Assembly: GCA_023229685.1 (NCBI GenBank)
Contig: JALNYT010000001.1
Location: 248,001-312,000, forward strand
Origin: Sulfuritalea sp.
Lineage (GTDB): Bacteria; Pseudomonadota; Gammaproteobacteria; Burkholderiales; Rhodocyclaceae
Reading direction: 5' to 3'
Length of the DNA stretch: 64,000 bases
Below, in pieces: positions 51,449-62,460 of this stretch (positions are counted from its first letter, which is position 1; each line of letters begins with the position of its first letter). The notes under the pieces were generated by a model. It was not told where the DNA came from, did not search any database, and worked only from the letters and a program-made list of their open reading frames with translations. A program made the translations under genes and the position numbers.

Positions 51449-52270
51449 TTACTTGAACCAGGCCAGGAAACGGGTCCACCAGCCGCGCGCGGCCGGATAT
51501 TCACCCTTCACCTTGACCAGGATTACCGAAACATTGTCGCGGCCACCGTTATCGTTGGCCATCTCAATCAACTGCATCGCACACAACTCCAGATTGGCCG
51601 CCAGAGCGCCCAGAGTCATGGCGATTTCCTCGTCCTCAACCATGTCGTTGAGGCCATCAGAACAAAACAGGTAGACATCGCCCGGCAACACCTCATGATC
51701 GTGTATCTCAACCGCCACTTCGGGATCAATGCCGACCGCACGCGTGACCAGATTCTTGTTCTGCGAGTGGCGCGCCTGTTCGGGGGTAATAAGGCCGGCC
51801 TCGATCTGCTCCTGCAGCAGCGAATGGTCGCGCGTGACCTGCTGAAAATTCTCGCCACGCAAACGGTACAACCGCGAGTCACCAATGTGCGCGACGGTCA
51901 CCTTGTTGTCATGAAACACACCGACCACCAGGGTCGTGCCCATGCCGGCGCACTGCGGCTCGTTCTGCGCCTTCTGATAGATGGCGCCATTGACTCGGGC
52001 GACTTCGGCCTCGATCGTGACATGTGCCCAAGACTTGCCGGAAGCGTCCTTGCTGCTCGGTTCCCGCTCGATAAAGGCCTTCTCCAGCTCAGTGCCGAGC
52101 AGCGCCGTTGCCATGCCGCTGGCAACCTCGCCCGCGTTGTAGCCACCCATGCCATCGGCCAACACGGCAAACCCGCGCAGCGGATTGGCCATGACAGAGT
52201 CTTCATTGTTCGTGCGCACCATGCCCGGATTGCTTTGGGTGACAATTTCCAGAACAGTACTCATATCCAT
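51449..52270 (-). CDS. PP2C-type Ser/Thr protein phosphatase (Stp family)
   Basis: 273-residue PPM phosphatase with all core motifs: VRTNNEDS, LADGMGGYNAGE, MGTTLVV, HIGDSRLYRLR, LFCSDGL and GGRDNVSV. The aspartates bind the two Mn/Mg ions. The start at 52270 (MDMSTVLEI) has GAGGG seven bases upstream and lies ten bases after the kinase stop, so the pair is made together. It should reverse phosphorylation by the CHASE2 kinase on the FHA protein or other targets. Confidence 0.92.
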   Translation of the reverse strand: MDMSTVLEIVTQSNPGMVRTNNEDSVMANPLRGFAVLADGMGGYNAGEVASGMATALLGTELEKAFIEREPSSKDASGKSWAHVTIEAEVARVNGAIYQKAQNEPQCAGMGTTLVVGVFHDNKVTVAHIGDSRLYRLRGENFQQVTRDHSLLQEQIEAGLITPEQARHSQNKNLVTRAVGIDPEVAVEIHDHEVLPGDVYLFCSDGLNDMVEDEEIAMTLGALAANLELCAMQLIEMANDNGGRDNVSVILVKVKGEYPAARGWWTRFLAWFK

Positions 52271-52280
52271 GGCTCGGCCC

Positions 52281-54923
52281 TCAAATGCTGATATCGACGC
52301 CGGAATCACCGGCAGCAGCGCTGCCGGGAGTCATGGCCATGCAAGTACGAATGTCCCGCGCGAATTCCGCCCCGGTCTGGTAGCGCGCGTCCGGATCCTT
52401 GGTCATCGCCCGGTCGATAATCGCCACCAGGCAGTCCGGCAGATCGGGGTTGATGCTGCGAATGTCCGGCTGCGGCTCGTTGGCAATGCGGAACATCAGT
52501 TGCGCCATCGAATCGCCCTCGAATGGCAGCTTGCCGCAGGACATCTGATACAGCATCACACCCAGCGAGAACAGGTCGGAACGGCCGTCGATCTTCTTGC
52601 CCGCCAGTTGCTCGGGCGACATATAGCTGGGCGTGCCCAGCACCATGCCGGTCTTGGTCTTTGATGAATCGGTAATGCGCGCAATACCGAAGTCAGTGAC
52701 CTTGACCTGGTCGGAATCGGGCTCGTACATGATGTTCGCCGGCTTGACATCACGATGCACGACATGATTCTCGTGCGCGTAGGACAGGGCATCGGCAACG
52801 CGCGCAACAATGCTCATGACGCGCGGCAGCGGCATCAGGTTGCCCGGCTTCGAATAAGGGACCAGATCCTTGCCCTTGAGGAACTCCATCGCGATGTAGG
52901 CCAGATCGTGCTCCTCGCCGGCATCGAACATGGTGACGATATTGGGGTGGTTAAGACGCCCGGCGGTTTCGGCCTCGCGGAAGAAGCGTTCCTTGACCTC
53001 GGTCAGTTCGTCTGCCTCGAACTCCTGTGACAGCGCCATGGTCTTGATCGCCACGATACGATTGATTTTCGGATCGCGGCCCAGATAGACCACGCCCATC
53101 GCTCCCTTGCCCAGTTCCTTCTCGATCTCGTAGCGACCCAGCATCGGCTTTTCGATATTGCCGGCGGTATCGATCAGGCTGGCGTTGCTGCGTCCCCCTC
53201 CCCCGCCACCGAGAATCACGGTTTCCGAAAGCTGCTTGGCGCGATTCACCCGCGATTCAATGTCGCGGAACTTCGGGCTGAAATCGAATATGTAGCGGAA
53301 CGCCGCCTCCGCCTTGTTGAACTGGCGCTTGCGTTCGAAATCGAGTGCCAGGTTGTACATGTTTTCCATCAACTGCTCGTCCATCGGACACTTGCGGAAC
53401 TTGTCGAAGGCCATATCGAGCTGCCCCTGACCCTGGAAGGCCAAGCCCAGCATACGGTTGGATTCTGCCGAATCGGCATCCGACTTTTCCTTGCCGCGCT
53501 CGGAAACCAGAAAGCGCTTGGTGGTGAGCAGCAAATGGCCGACCAGCAGCAGCGTGGCCGGGACCATCAACTGAATCCACATCAGCTGTGTCGTCATCAG
53601 CACAAAATGGATGGTGATCAATGCCACCAGCAGACCCGCAGTAATCGCCGCCGCCATGCCGGCCTTGATTCTCGGCAGCAGGCCGATGAGGTAGGCGGCG
53701 ATCAGCAGGAACACCAGCTTTTCGACCCAGAAGCCCCAGGTCGGTGCGACGAAGAAGTGTTCGGAAAGCAGGCTGGATACCGCATGCGCCTGCATCAGCA
53801 CGGCAGGCATGGCCGCACTGACCGGGGTAACGAATACGCTGCCTACCGAAGAAGACGTCGGCCCGATGAGAACGATCTTGTCGCGGTACTTCTCGTAGGG
53901 AATCTTGCCGCTCTTGACGTCGAAGAATGAATCGACCTGGAAGGCGGGGCTGCCGTCGCGGTCCTTGTAGTAGAAAGTCAGCATCCGCGTATCAATGTCG
54001 GTGCCGATCTTGAGCTTGCCCAGCTTGACCGAGTCGCCGGCTGTCACCTGTATGTCGGCCACGGCCAGGTTGTGACTCTTGGCCGCCACCAGCAGCGACA
54101 AGGAGGGATAGGCCTTATCGAAGTGGGCCAGCACCAGCGGCTCGGTGCGGATCGCCCCATCCACGTCCGGAGTCACGTTCAGGTGGCCGATGGCAGTCAC
54201 CACCTTGCCCAGCGGCTCAATCACGCCGGCATCGACACCAAGGGTCGGATAGGGCGGCGCTTCTGCGGCGCCGGAAAGCTTCACCGCGTTCTTCTTCACG
54301 TACTCGGGCAGATCCTTGTCCGGCCGTCCACGGGGCTCACCCAGCACGAACAGCATCGGCAGCGCCACATTGCCCGCCTTGGCGAAGGCTTCCGCCAAAC
54401 GGCGGTCGGTATTCAGCTTCTGATCCGCCTCGAGCAGTATCGACTCGATCTGCGGGCAAGAGGACGGAGCGGCGGCTGGCGGCGCAGCGGCGGCCACAGC
54501 AGCCTCGCCTGGAACTGGCACCGCTGGCGCCTCTGGCGTTGTGGCTACGGCCACGACCGAAGGCAGGGTCACGCCGCAAGTCTCAATCAGCTTGTTGATA
54601 TAGGCCAAGCCTTGATCGCGCTGCGGCTCGGAGTAGAAGATCGTGGTGGCGATCACTTTGGCTTTAGCGGCCGCCAGTTTGTCCACCATGTCAGCCATGA
54701 TCTCGCGCGACCATGGCCAGCGTCCAATGTTATCCAGACTGGGCTTGTCGATTGCGATCACGGCGATCTTGTCGGAGGGTGTGCGCGAAGTAGCCGCCAC
54801 ACCCATGTCATAGGCCTTGCGCTCCAGGCCCTGCAGTAGATCGCCATTGCCCAGAATCAGCACAACGACGCTGACCACAACACCGAAGAACCAGTCACTT
54901 TTCCAGAAATCTGCCTTCTTCAT
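52281..54923 (-). CDS. CHASE2-domain Ser/Thr protein kinase
   Basis: 880 residues, first gene of the signalling operon. An N-terminal helix (12-27) and a CHASE2 periplasmic domain to about 390 (IAVIAIDKPSLDNIGRWPW) carry an Ala/Pro insert near 130-160. Then come about three helices (395-475), a TPR-like helical linker (480-570), a poly-glycine hinge and a Hanks-type kinase domain from about 598. Kinase features: GKGAMGVVYLG glycine loop, AIKTM lysine, HRDVKPANIM near 719, VTDFGIA near 741 and GTPSYMSPEQ. The kinase lies at the C-terminus after the membrane, the reverse of PknB order. Predicted to phosphorylate in response to the same kind of periplasmic signal as the cyclase. Confidence 0.93.
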   Translation of the reverse strand: MKKADFWKSDWFFGVVVSVVVLILGNGDLLQGLERKAYDMGVAATSRTPSDKIAVIAIDKPSLDNIGRWPWSREIMADMVDKLAAAKAKVIATTIFYSEPQRDQGLAYINKLIETCGVTLPSVVAVATTPEAPAVPVPGEAAVAAAAPPAAAPSSCPQIESILLEADQKLNTDRRLAEAFAKAGNVALPMLFVLGEPRGRPDKDLPEYVKKNAVKLSGAAEAPPYPTLGVDAGVIEPLGKVVTAIGHLNVTPDVDGAIRTEPLVLAHFDKAYPSLSLLVAAKSHNLAVADIQVTAGDSVKLGKLKIGTDIDTRMLTFYYKDRDGSPAFQVDSFFDVKSGKIPYEKYRDKIVLIGPTSSSVGSVFVTPVSAAMPAVLMQAHAVSSLLSEHFFVAPTWGFWVEKLVFLLIAAYLIGLLPRIKAGMAAAITAGLLVALITIHFVLMTTQLMWIQLMVPATLLLVGHLLLTTKRFLVSERGKEKSDADSAESNRMLGLAFQGQGQLDMAFDKFRKCPMDEQLMENMYNLALDFERKRQFNKAEAAFRYIFDFSPKFRDIESRVNRAKQLSETVILGGGGGGRSNASLIDTAGNIEKPMLGRYEIEKELGKGAMGVVYLGRDPKINRIVAIKTMALSQEFEADELTEVKERFFREAETAGRLNHPNIVTMFDAGEEHDLAYIAMEFLKGKDLVPYSKPGNLMPLPRVMSIVARVADALSYAHENHVVHRDVKPANIMYEPDSDQVKVTDFGIARITDSSKTKTGMVLGTPSYMSPEQLAGKKIDGRSDLFSLGVMLYQMSCGKLPFEGDSMAQLMFRIANEPQPDIRSINPDLPDCLVAIIDRAMTKDPDARYQTGAEFARDIRTCMAMTPGSAAAGDSGVDISI

Positions 54924-55058
54924 CGGTCGCTACCCTGCGTGGGAGGCCTCATTAAAACAGGACAATAAGTCTAATTCTTACAGTCATGCATCAACTCCGT
55001 CAATCAATTTCATGACGATGGCCCCTTGTCAGTGCGGCCATATTTAGATTGTATGCGC

Positions 55059-55094
55059 AAAAAAGCCGCCCCGGCATGCGCGGGGGCGGCTTTT
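55059..55094 (-). terminator. Strong bidirectional terminator after sucD
   Basis: AAAAGCCGCCCC, loop, GGGGCGGCTTTT. In the sucD direction it ends in six T. The 267-base gap it lies in (54924-55190) also holds the kinase promoter region and copies of two dispersed repeats. Confidence 0.88.
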
Positions 55095-55128
55095 AGTTTC
55101 GGCGTAACGTCCGCTGTCGCAGGCATAC
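55091..55128 (+). repeat. Diverged single copy of the 59-bp repeat
   Basis: TTTTAGTTTCGGCGTAACG followed by TCCGCTGTCGCAGGCAT; about 33 of 38 positions equal the units at 8402-8578. It lies directly after the terminator stem, 46 kb from the tandem copies. Confidence 0.75.
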
Positions 55129-55162
55129 GACCACACGAAAACTCGGCTTTGCGTCGTATCAG

Positions 55163-55191
55163 CTTCGCCGTGTCACCGGCGCCGACTCTTC
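55163..55191 (+). repeat. Dispersed motif copy 8 (core mismatches), before the sucD end
   Basis: TTCGCCGTGTCACCGGCGCCGACTCTTC: flanks match the consensus and the core carries two changes. It ends at the sucD stop. Confidence 0.5.
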
Positions 55192-56087
55192 TATTTCAGC
55201 AGTGCCTTGAGCAGCCTGCCCATTTCCGACGGGTTGCGCGTCACCGTGAAGCCGCACTCTTCCATGATCGCCAGCTTGGCGTCCGCCGTATCGGCCCCGC
55301 CGGAAATCAGCGCCCCGGCATGGCCCATGCGCTTGCCGGCCGGCGCCGTAACTCCGGCGATGAAGCCGACGATGGGCTTCTTCATATTGGCTTTGCACCA
55401 CACCGCCGCATCGGCCTCATCCGGGCCACCGATTTCGCCGATCATGATCACCGCATCGGTGTCCGGATCGTCATTGAAGGCCCTCATGATGTCGATATGC
55501 TTGAGGCCATTGATCGGATCACCACCAGTACCAACCGCCGTCGACTGGCCGAGGCCGATCTCGGTCAACTGGGCCACCGCCTCGTAAGTCAACGTGCCCG
55601 AGCGGGAAACCACGCCGATGCGACCCTTGCGGTGAATGTGGCCCGGCATGATGCCGATCTTGATTTCGTCCGGCGTGATCACGCCCGGACAGTTGGGACC
55701 GAGCAGTAGCGTCTTCTTGCCGCCGGCGGCTTCCTTGGCCAGCATCTTGTTGCGGACCACCAGCATGTCGCGCACCGGGATGCCTTCAGTGATGCAGATC
55801 GCCAGATCGAGGTCGGCTTCGCAGGCTTCCCAGATGGCAGCGGCGGCGCCGGCAGGCGGTACGTAAATCACGGAAACGGTAGCGCCAGATTGCGCCTTGG
55901 CTTCCTTGACCGAGCCGAAGATCGGGATGCCAAAAATCGACTCGCCGGCCTTCTTCGGATTCACGCCGGCAACGAAGCAGTTCTTGCCGTTGGCGTATTC
56001 CTGGCATTTCTCGGTGTGGAACTGGCCCGTCTTCCCGGTAATTCCCTGGGTGATGACCTTGGTATCTTTGTTGATCAGGATGGACAT
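55191..56087 (-). CDS. sucD: Succinyl-CoA synthetase alpha subunit
   Basis: 298-residue alpha subunit of the TCA cycle enzyme that links succinyl-CoA to ATP or GTP formation. The CoA-binding fold begins ILINKDTKVITQGITGKTG, the phosphohistidine lies in GHAGALISGG, and LGPNCPGVI is typical. The start at 56087 (MSILINKD) follows AAGGAA, 13 bases after sucC. Length agrees with the family (about 290). Ends at a strong terminator. Confidence 0.96.
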   Translation of the reverse strand: MSILINKDTKVITQGITGKTGQFHTEKCQEYANGKNCFVAGVNPKKAGESIFGIPIFGSVKEAKAQSGATVSVIYVPPAGAAAAIWEACEADLDLAICITEGIPVRDMLVVRNKMLAKEAAGGKKTLLLGPNCPGVITPDEIKIGIMPGHIHRKGRIGVVSRSGTLTYEAVAQLTEIGLGQSTAVGTGGDPINGLKHIDIMRAFNDDPDTDAVIMIGEIGGPDEADAAVWCKANMKKPIVGFIAGVTAPAGKRMGHAGALISGGADTADAKLAIMEECGFTVTRNPSEMGRLLKALLK

Positions 56088-56100
56088 ATCGGTTCCTTGA

Positions 56101-57261
56101 TTACTTGACGGCGGCGACGATTTTCGTCGCGGCATCGGCCATGGTGTCGGCGGCAATGATCGGCAGGCCGGAATCCTTGAGGATCTGCTTGCCGATGTCT
56201 TCGTTGGTGCCCTTCATGCGCACCACCAGCGGGACGCTGAGGTGGGTTTCCTTGGCCGCCGCCACGATGCCGGTGGCAATCGTGTCGCATTTCATGATGC
56301 CGCCAAAGATGTTGACCAGGATGCCATTGACCTTGGGGTTCTTCAGCATGATCTTGAAAGCGGCGGTGACCTTCTCTGTCGTGGCGCCACCGCCGACGTC
56401 GAGAAAGTTGGCCGGTTCGGCGCCAAACAGCTTGATGGTGTCCATGGTCGCCATCGCTAGGCCGGCGCCATTCACCAGGCAGCCGATGTTGCCGTCGAGC
56501 GAAATATAGGAGAGGTCATATTTTGAGGCCTCTATTTCGTCGGCGTTCTCCTCGTCCAAATCCCGGTAGGCGACGATCTCCGGCTGACGGAACAAACCGT
56601 TGTCGTCGAAGTTGAACTTGGCGTCGATCGCCTTGATGTTGCCGTTGCCTTCCAGAATCAGCGGATTGATCTCGGCCAGGCTGGCATCGGTTTCCATGTA
56701 GCAGGTGTACAGCTTCTTGAAGGTATCGACCGCCTGCGCCACTGAGCCGTCAGGTATGCCGATGCCTTTCGCCAGTTGCGTCGCTTGCGCATCGGTGAGC
56801 CCGACCAGCGGATCGACGAATATCCTGATGATCTTTTCCGGCGTGTTCTTTGCCACTGTCTCGATGTCCATGCCGCCCTCGGAGGACGCCATCATGGCGA
56901 CCTTCTGCGTAACGCGGTCGGTCAGGGCTGCACAGTAGTATTCATGCTTGATGTCGGCGCCTTCCTCGATCAGCAGGCGGCGCACCTTCTGGCCTTCGGG
57001 ACCAGTCTGGTGGGTCTTGAGTTGCATGCCAAGAATGGCTTTCGCATATATCCTGACTTCGCCGGGATTCTTGGCGACTTTCACGCCCCCCCCCTTGCCG
57101 CGTCCACCGGCATGGATCTGGGCCTTGACCACCCAGACCTTGCCACCGAGTTCTTCGGCAACCTTGACCGCCTCGTCGACAGAAAAGGCAGGCTTGCCGC
57201 GCGGAACCGCCACGCCGAACTTCTTCAGGAGTTCCTTGCCCTGATATTCGTGGATCTTCAT
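56101..57261 (-). CDS. sucC: Succinyl-CoA synthetase beta subunit
   Basis: 386-residue beta subunit with ATP-grasp domain starting MKIHEYQGKELLKKFGV, nucleotide site VVKAQIHAGGRGKGGGVKV, and LEINPL-type loop (AEINPLILEGNG) followed by the GGATTEKV and NIFGGIMKCD motifs. The start at 57261 has GGAAG upstream; open frame further upstream is unrelated sequence. First gene of sucCD, with 56 bases to the DUF2889 stop upstream. Confidence 0.96.
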   Translation of the reverse strand: MKIHEYQGKELLKKFGVAVPRGKPAFSVDEAVKVAEELGGKVWVVKAQIHAGGRGKGGGVKVAKNPGEVRIYAKAILGMQLKTHQTGPEGQKVRRLLIEEGADIKHEYYCAALTDRVTQKVAMMASSEGGMDIETVAKNTPEKIIRIFVDPLVGLTDAQATQLAKGIGIPDGSVAQAVDTFKKLYTCYMETDASLAEINPLILEGNGNIKAIDAKFNFDDNGLFRQPEIVAYRDLDEENADEIEASKYDLSYISLDGNIGCLVNGAGLAMATMDTIKLFGAEPANFLDVGGGATTEKVTAAFKIMLKNPKVNGILVNIFGGIMKCDTIATGIVAAAKETHLSVPLVVRMKGTNEDIGKQILKDSGLPIIAADTMADAATKIVAAVK

Positions 57262-57317
57262 GCGTCTTCCTTGTTGTATGTGCTGCGTTGATCGGGGGCC
57301 GACATTGATTTCTGCAA

Positions 57318-57878
57318 CTAGGTGCCGGTCTTGTTGCTGCGGAACCAGCGCGGGTAGTACTGCCGGACTGTCTCCGAAGTGGTTGCCAGCGCGTGGCACT
57401 GGTCGAGCTGAAAAGGCTTGGCGCCCGGGGTGCGACCGCCAGTCTCGGACATCTCGCTGGCAAAGGTCTGGATCGCCGCCGTCGGCAGCGAATTCAGCAG
57501 TTCGGTGAGGTGGGAACAACCGCGCACGGTAGCAAACAACTCGCCGACCTCGCGCCGGAAACCCCTGAAGAGATTGCGCCCGATCAGTTGCCGATAGGCC
57601 GGGACGATGGTGTCGCACCCGCCCGGATACGGCACCGTATCCGAACTGGCGACGGCATCACGAATGTTCATGTCGCGATCGATGGTGACGCGCACCCACA
57701 AATCGTGCACCGGATCGCCCTTGAGGCGTACCCCGGAAGCGAGGTGGTAATCGTGATCCTTGACGTCGGTCAGACGGGCCTCGATGTCCCACAGCCCGTC
57801 GTCGCGTCGCCATCCCTCGAGAAGGATGCGGCGGGTGTGGATCCGCGTACGGGGAACAGCGGCTGCGGGCAACGGCAT
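57318..57878 (-). CDS. DUF2889 protein
   Basis: 186-residue protein of the DUF2889 family, recognised from HTRRILLEGWRRDDGLWDIEARLTD near the N-terminus (two blocks) and a CDTIVPAYRQLIG region. Function unknown. The family is frequent in Betaproteobacteria and often found next to aromatic or thioester metabolism. No signal peptide or helices. Two conserved cysteines (CDTI, RGCSHL) may bind metal. It lies before sucC on the same strand and could share a transcript with it. Confidence 0.8.
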   Translation of the reverse strand: MPLPAAAVPRTRIHTRRILLEGWRRDDGLWDIEARLTDVKDHDYHLASGVRLKGDPVHDLWVRVTIDRDMNIRDAVASSDTVPYPGGCDTIVPAYRQLIGRNLFRGFRREVGELFATVRGCSHLTELLNSLPTAAIQTFASEMSETGGRTPGAKPFQLDQCHALATTSETVRQYYPRWFRSNKTGT

Positions 57879-58114
57879 GGGCGTCTTGAACAGAAAAGGA
57901 ATGCCGCCCCAAGGGCTGGGAACCTAAAGCGGCGCTATTGCTGCGGCGCGAAATACTAACATAAGCTCACTTAATCGCGGCTTACAAGCGCCGCTCCTCG
58001 ACAGTGTCTCGCCCGACAGTTCGGCCCGGCCTGTGATCTACCCGGTCGGCAGACGTCATAATGGTATCCGGCGCGCACCCCGGATTGCCACCCGCTCACC
58101 CGCAGGAGATTTCG

Positions 58115-59650
<1,536 letters not shown>

Positions 59651-59674
<24 letters not shown>

Positions 59675-60253
59675 GGTTTTCAGCTCGGGGAGCTTGACCC
59701 GCTTGCGATCCGGCTCGACGGCCGTCAGGGCTTCCACCTCCCTCATCGTGCCATGGCAGCGCTGAACCAGATCCAGATAAACGCCGGTACCTTCCACCTT
59801 CCAGGCCATTTCCAGCTCGGTCAGTTCGCGCATGATCTTGGCGGGCACACCACCGGCCAGCATGCGCGGCGGAATTTCCATGCCGGCCTTGATGAAACTC
59901 TGTGCCGCGACGATCGCCGATTCGCCGACCACGGCGTTGTCCATCACCACCGCGTTCATGCCGACCATGCCGTTCCTGCGCACGATGCAGCCATGCAGAA
60001 TCGCGCCGTGGCCGATATGGCCGCGCTCCTCGACGATGGTATCGCTGCCGGGAAAGCCGTGCATCACGCAGCAATCCTGGATATTGGCGCCGGCACCGAT
60101 GAACAGGCGGCCGAAGTCGCCGCGCAAACTGGCGCAGGGGCCGATGTAGGCACCCGGCCCGACCACGACATCGCCAATCAGAACCGCCGACGGATGCACG
60201 TAGGCCGTCGGATCCACCACCGGCACAATGCCGTCAATCTCATAGACCTTCAT
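59651..60253 (-). CDS. paaY: PaaY-type hexapeptide-repeat thioesterase
   Basis: 200-residue left-handed beta-helix protein of the gamma-carbonic anhydrase class. The hexapeptide repeats run from about residue 15 to 130 (LIGDVVVGPGAYIGP, ANIQDCCVMHG, RGHIGHGAILHG), and the three metal histidines are in MHGF, GHIGH and ILHG. PaaY removes CoA from dead-end intermediates of phenylacetate breakdown; a C-terminal helical part of about 60 residues fits PaaY. It follows paaN by 37 bases, which supports the call over a carbonic anhydrase. Confidence 0.88.
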
Positions 60254-60290
60254 TCGGTCTTCCTCGATTCCTCAGCTTGCAGTTGTACGC

Positions 60291-61952
60291 TCATGAAACG
60301 TGCCGCCGGCTCTGCACCACAAAAAAGCGGCTGGCGACAAAGGCGCTGTCCGTAAGGCAGGCATTCGCCGCCGGGTTGGCGCCGGTGGCGTGGAAATCGG
60401 AAAAGCCGGCCGACTGGTTGACGAATACGGCACCGGTGAGGTTGATCGACAGGGCCACGCCGACGCGCAAGGCGGCATCCTCCGCATGTGCCACCATGAC
60501 CGGATTGGTGGAATACAGCGCGAAGGTGATCGCCCCCTGCTCGCGAATCACCCGCTCGGCCACCGCCAGGCTTTGCGCCGTGGTCGCGGTCTCGACCACG
60601 AACGTGATAGGGCCGAAGCGTTCTTCCATGTAGGCGCGCTCGTCGCTGACGTCCACCTTGAGGATCAGGGGGCTGCGCACGCGGGCCTCGGGCCACTGTG
60701 GATGCGCCACCGGGCTCGAGGCACGCAACACGTCACCCAGTCGGTGAGCAGCCTCGAGTCGCGCCAGCGTTGCAGGCGACTGGATCGCACCCAGCACCTC
60801 CGCCGCACGCACCGGATGTTCGAGGAATTGCGAAACCGCATTGGCCAGATCGCGGCCGAACTGCTCGGCGGAAACCACGCCATCCGGTGTGCTCACCCCC
60901 GCCTGCGACACGAAAATCGCCTGCGGCGTGGTGCACATCTGGCCCGAATAGAGCGACAGCGTGAAAGCGAGGTTCTTCAGCATCGCCTGGTAATCGTCGA
61001 TGGAATCAACCACGACGCAATTCACGCCGGCCTTTTCCGTGTAGACCATGGCATGGCGGCAATTCTCCTCGAGCCAGTTGCCGAAGTCGGGGCCACCGGT
61101 GTAGTCGATCAGACGCACTTCGGGCCTCATCGCGGCATCCTTGGCGACGGGTGTCGACACGTCATCGATCAGCAGGCTCACCAGATTCGGATCGAAGCCG
61201 GCCTCCTTCAGCACCTGGCGTGCCACCGCAACGCTCAGGGCGAGCGGCAGAATCACCGTCGGATGTGCCTTGACGATCACCGGATTGCCGGTCACCAGGC
61301 TGGCAAAAATCCCGGGGTAACCGTTCCAGGTCGGGAAGGTCGAGCAGGCGATCACCAAGGCCACGCCGCGCGGCATGATGGTGAATTTCTTTTCCATTTT
61401 CAGCGGCGGATTCTTGCCCTGCGGCTTTTCCCAGAGGGCGGTTTCCGGCACATGCTTCATTTCGCGCCAGGCGTAGGCAACGGCTTCGAGACCCCGATCC
61501 TGGGCATGCGGCCCGGCCGCCTGGAAGGCCATCATCAAGGGCTGGCCCGTGGTGTGCATCACGGCATGCGCCATCTCGAAACTGCGGGCGTTGAGCCGCG
61601 CCAGGATTTCGAGGCAGACGCCGGCCCGGGCATCGGCACCGGCCTTGATCCAGCCCGGCATGGCGGCCTTGCCGGCCGTGATCAACGCATCGACGCTGCA
61701 CCGCGGGTAGGAGATGTTCAACGGCAGGCCGTAGGGCGACACTTCCGCGCCGCCACGATCGATGACGCCCGGCTGATCCAGATAGAACTGCGCGCCGCGA
61801 TAGGCCTCGAAGGCCTGGCGCCCATCCTCAATGGCCATATCGCCGTAGACTCGCGGGTTCTCGGCATAGGGACTCCAGAAGCCGCGTGACTCGATCGCGG
61901 CAACCGCCTGTTGCAACAGGGTCTGATGCTTTTCGAACATTGCATGAGGCAT
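60291..61952 (-). CDS. paaN: PaaN-type phenylacetate pathway aldehyde dehydrogenase
   Basis: 553-residue member of the aldehyde dehydrogenase superfamily, recognised as PaaN from length and the N-terminal region with ESRGFWSPYAENPRVYG. Catalytic cysteine in SGQMCTTPQAIF, NAD-site PTWNGYPG and nearby KAHPT. PaaN is the stand-alone aldehyde dehydrogenase variant found in ring-opening phenylacetate pathways when the PaaZ fusion is absent; it would oxidise the ring-cleavage aldehyde. No hydratase domain is attached. Same strand as flavodoxin (58 bases upstream) and paaY. Confidence 0.88.
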   Translation of the reverse strand: MPHAMFEKHQTLLQQAVAAIESRGFWSPYAENPRVYGDMAIEDGRQAFEAYRGAQFYLDQPGVIDRGGAEVSPYGLPLNISYPRCSVDALITAGKAAMPGWIKAGADARAGVCLEILARLNARSFEMAHAVMHTTGQPLMMAFQAAGPHAQDRGLEAVAYAWREMKHVPETALWEKPQGKNPPLKMEKKFTIMPRGVALVIACSTFPTWNGYPGIFASLVTGNPVIVKAHPTVILPLALSVAVARQVLKEAGFDPNLVSLLIDDVSTPVAKDAAMRPEVRLIDYTGGPDFGNWLEENCRHAMVYTEKAGVNCVVVDSIDDYQAMLKNLAFTLSLYSGQMCTTPQAIFVSQAGVSTPDGVVSAEQFGRDLANAVSQFLEHPVRAAEVLGAIQSPATLARLEAAHRLGDVLRASSPVAHPQWPEARVRSPLILKVDVSDERAYMEERFGPITFVVETATTAQSLAVAERVIREQGAITFALYSTNPVMVAHAEDAALRVGVALSINLTGAVFVNQSAGFSDFHATGANPAANACLTDSAFVASRFFVVQSRRHVS

Positions 61953-62010
61953 CTTGGTTCTCTCCGAGAAGGTGCTACCTGTTCAATTCTAGACGGCTTG
62001 CTGCCATGCC

Positions 62011-62460
62011 TCAAAGCATCGCAACCCACTCCTGCGCCCAGTTCAGCGCCTCCTCATCGGGCAGGGGCTGGGTGCAGGCATCGATCTCGAGCCGTTCGCC
62101 AAGCTTGCGCGCGCCGCATGCGGCGAACAGGGCGTCCATATCCTTGCCGGCCTTGCAGAAGGTTGCCTGGTAAGTCTGATCGCCGAGCGCGATCACGCCA
62201 TAACGCAGTTGGGAGAGGTCGGGCATTTCTGCGCGCAGGCGCGCGGCCAGCGGAATGATGTTGTCAGGAAGTTCGCCATCGCCGTGAGTCGAGGTGCACA
62301 CCAGCACCACATCGCGACCAACAAGATCGACGCTGCCGGCGTCCGTATCAGCCGCGACCTCGACTTCATGGCCGAGCGCCGGCAGATTGTCCGAAAGGTG
62401 GTCTGCACACATCTGTGCATTGCCCGACTCGGTGCCGACGATGATCAGTATCTTGGCCAT
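62011..62460 (-). CDS. Flavodoxin-like protein (MioC/short-chain type)
   Basis: 149-residue flavodoxin. The FMN phosphate loop is VGTESGNAQMC near residue 8, with the second loop TSTHGDGELP near 57 and GDQTYQATFCKAG near 93, as in MioC and the flavin domains of CPR/SiR. It may supply electrons to an oxygenase or another reductive enzyme. It starts the minus-strand paa operon and faces the PaaA-like gene across a divergent AT-rich region. GAGGAAA precedes the start. Confidence 0.88.
   Translation of the reverse strand: MAKILIIVGTESGNAQMCADHLSDNLPALGHEVEVAADTDAGSVDLVGRDVVLVCTSTHGDGELPDNIIPLAARLRAEMPDLSQLRYGVIALGDQTYQATFCKAGKDMDALFAACGARKLGERLEIDACTQPLPDEEALNWAQEWVAML

Noticed and set aside
60300..61889. 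529-codon plus-strand frame opposite paaN
   Set aside because: Antisense of a well-recognised aldehyde dehydrogenase; no family features.
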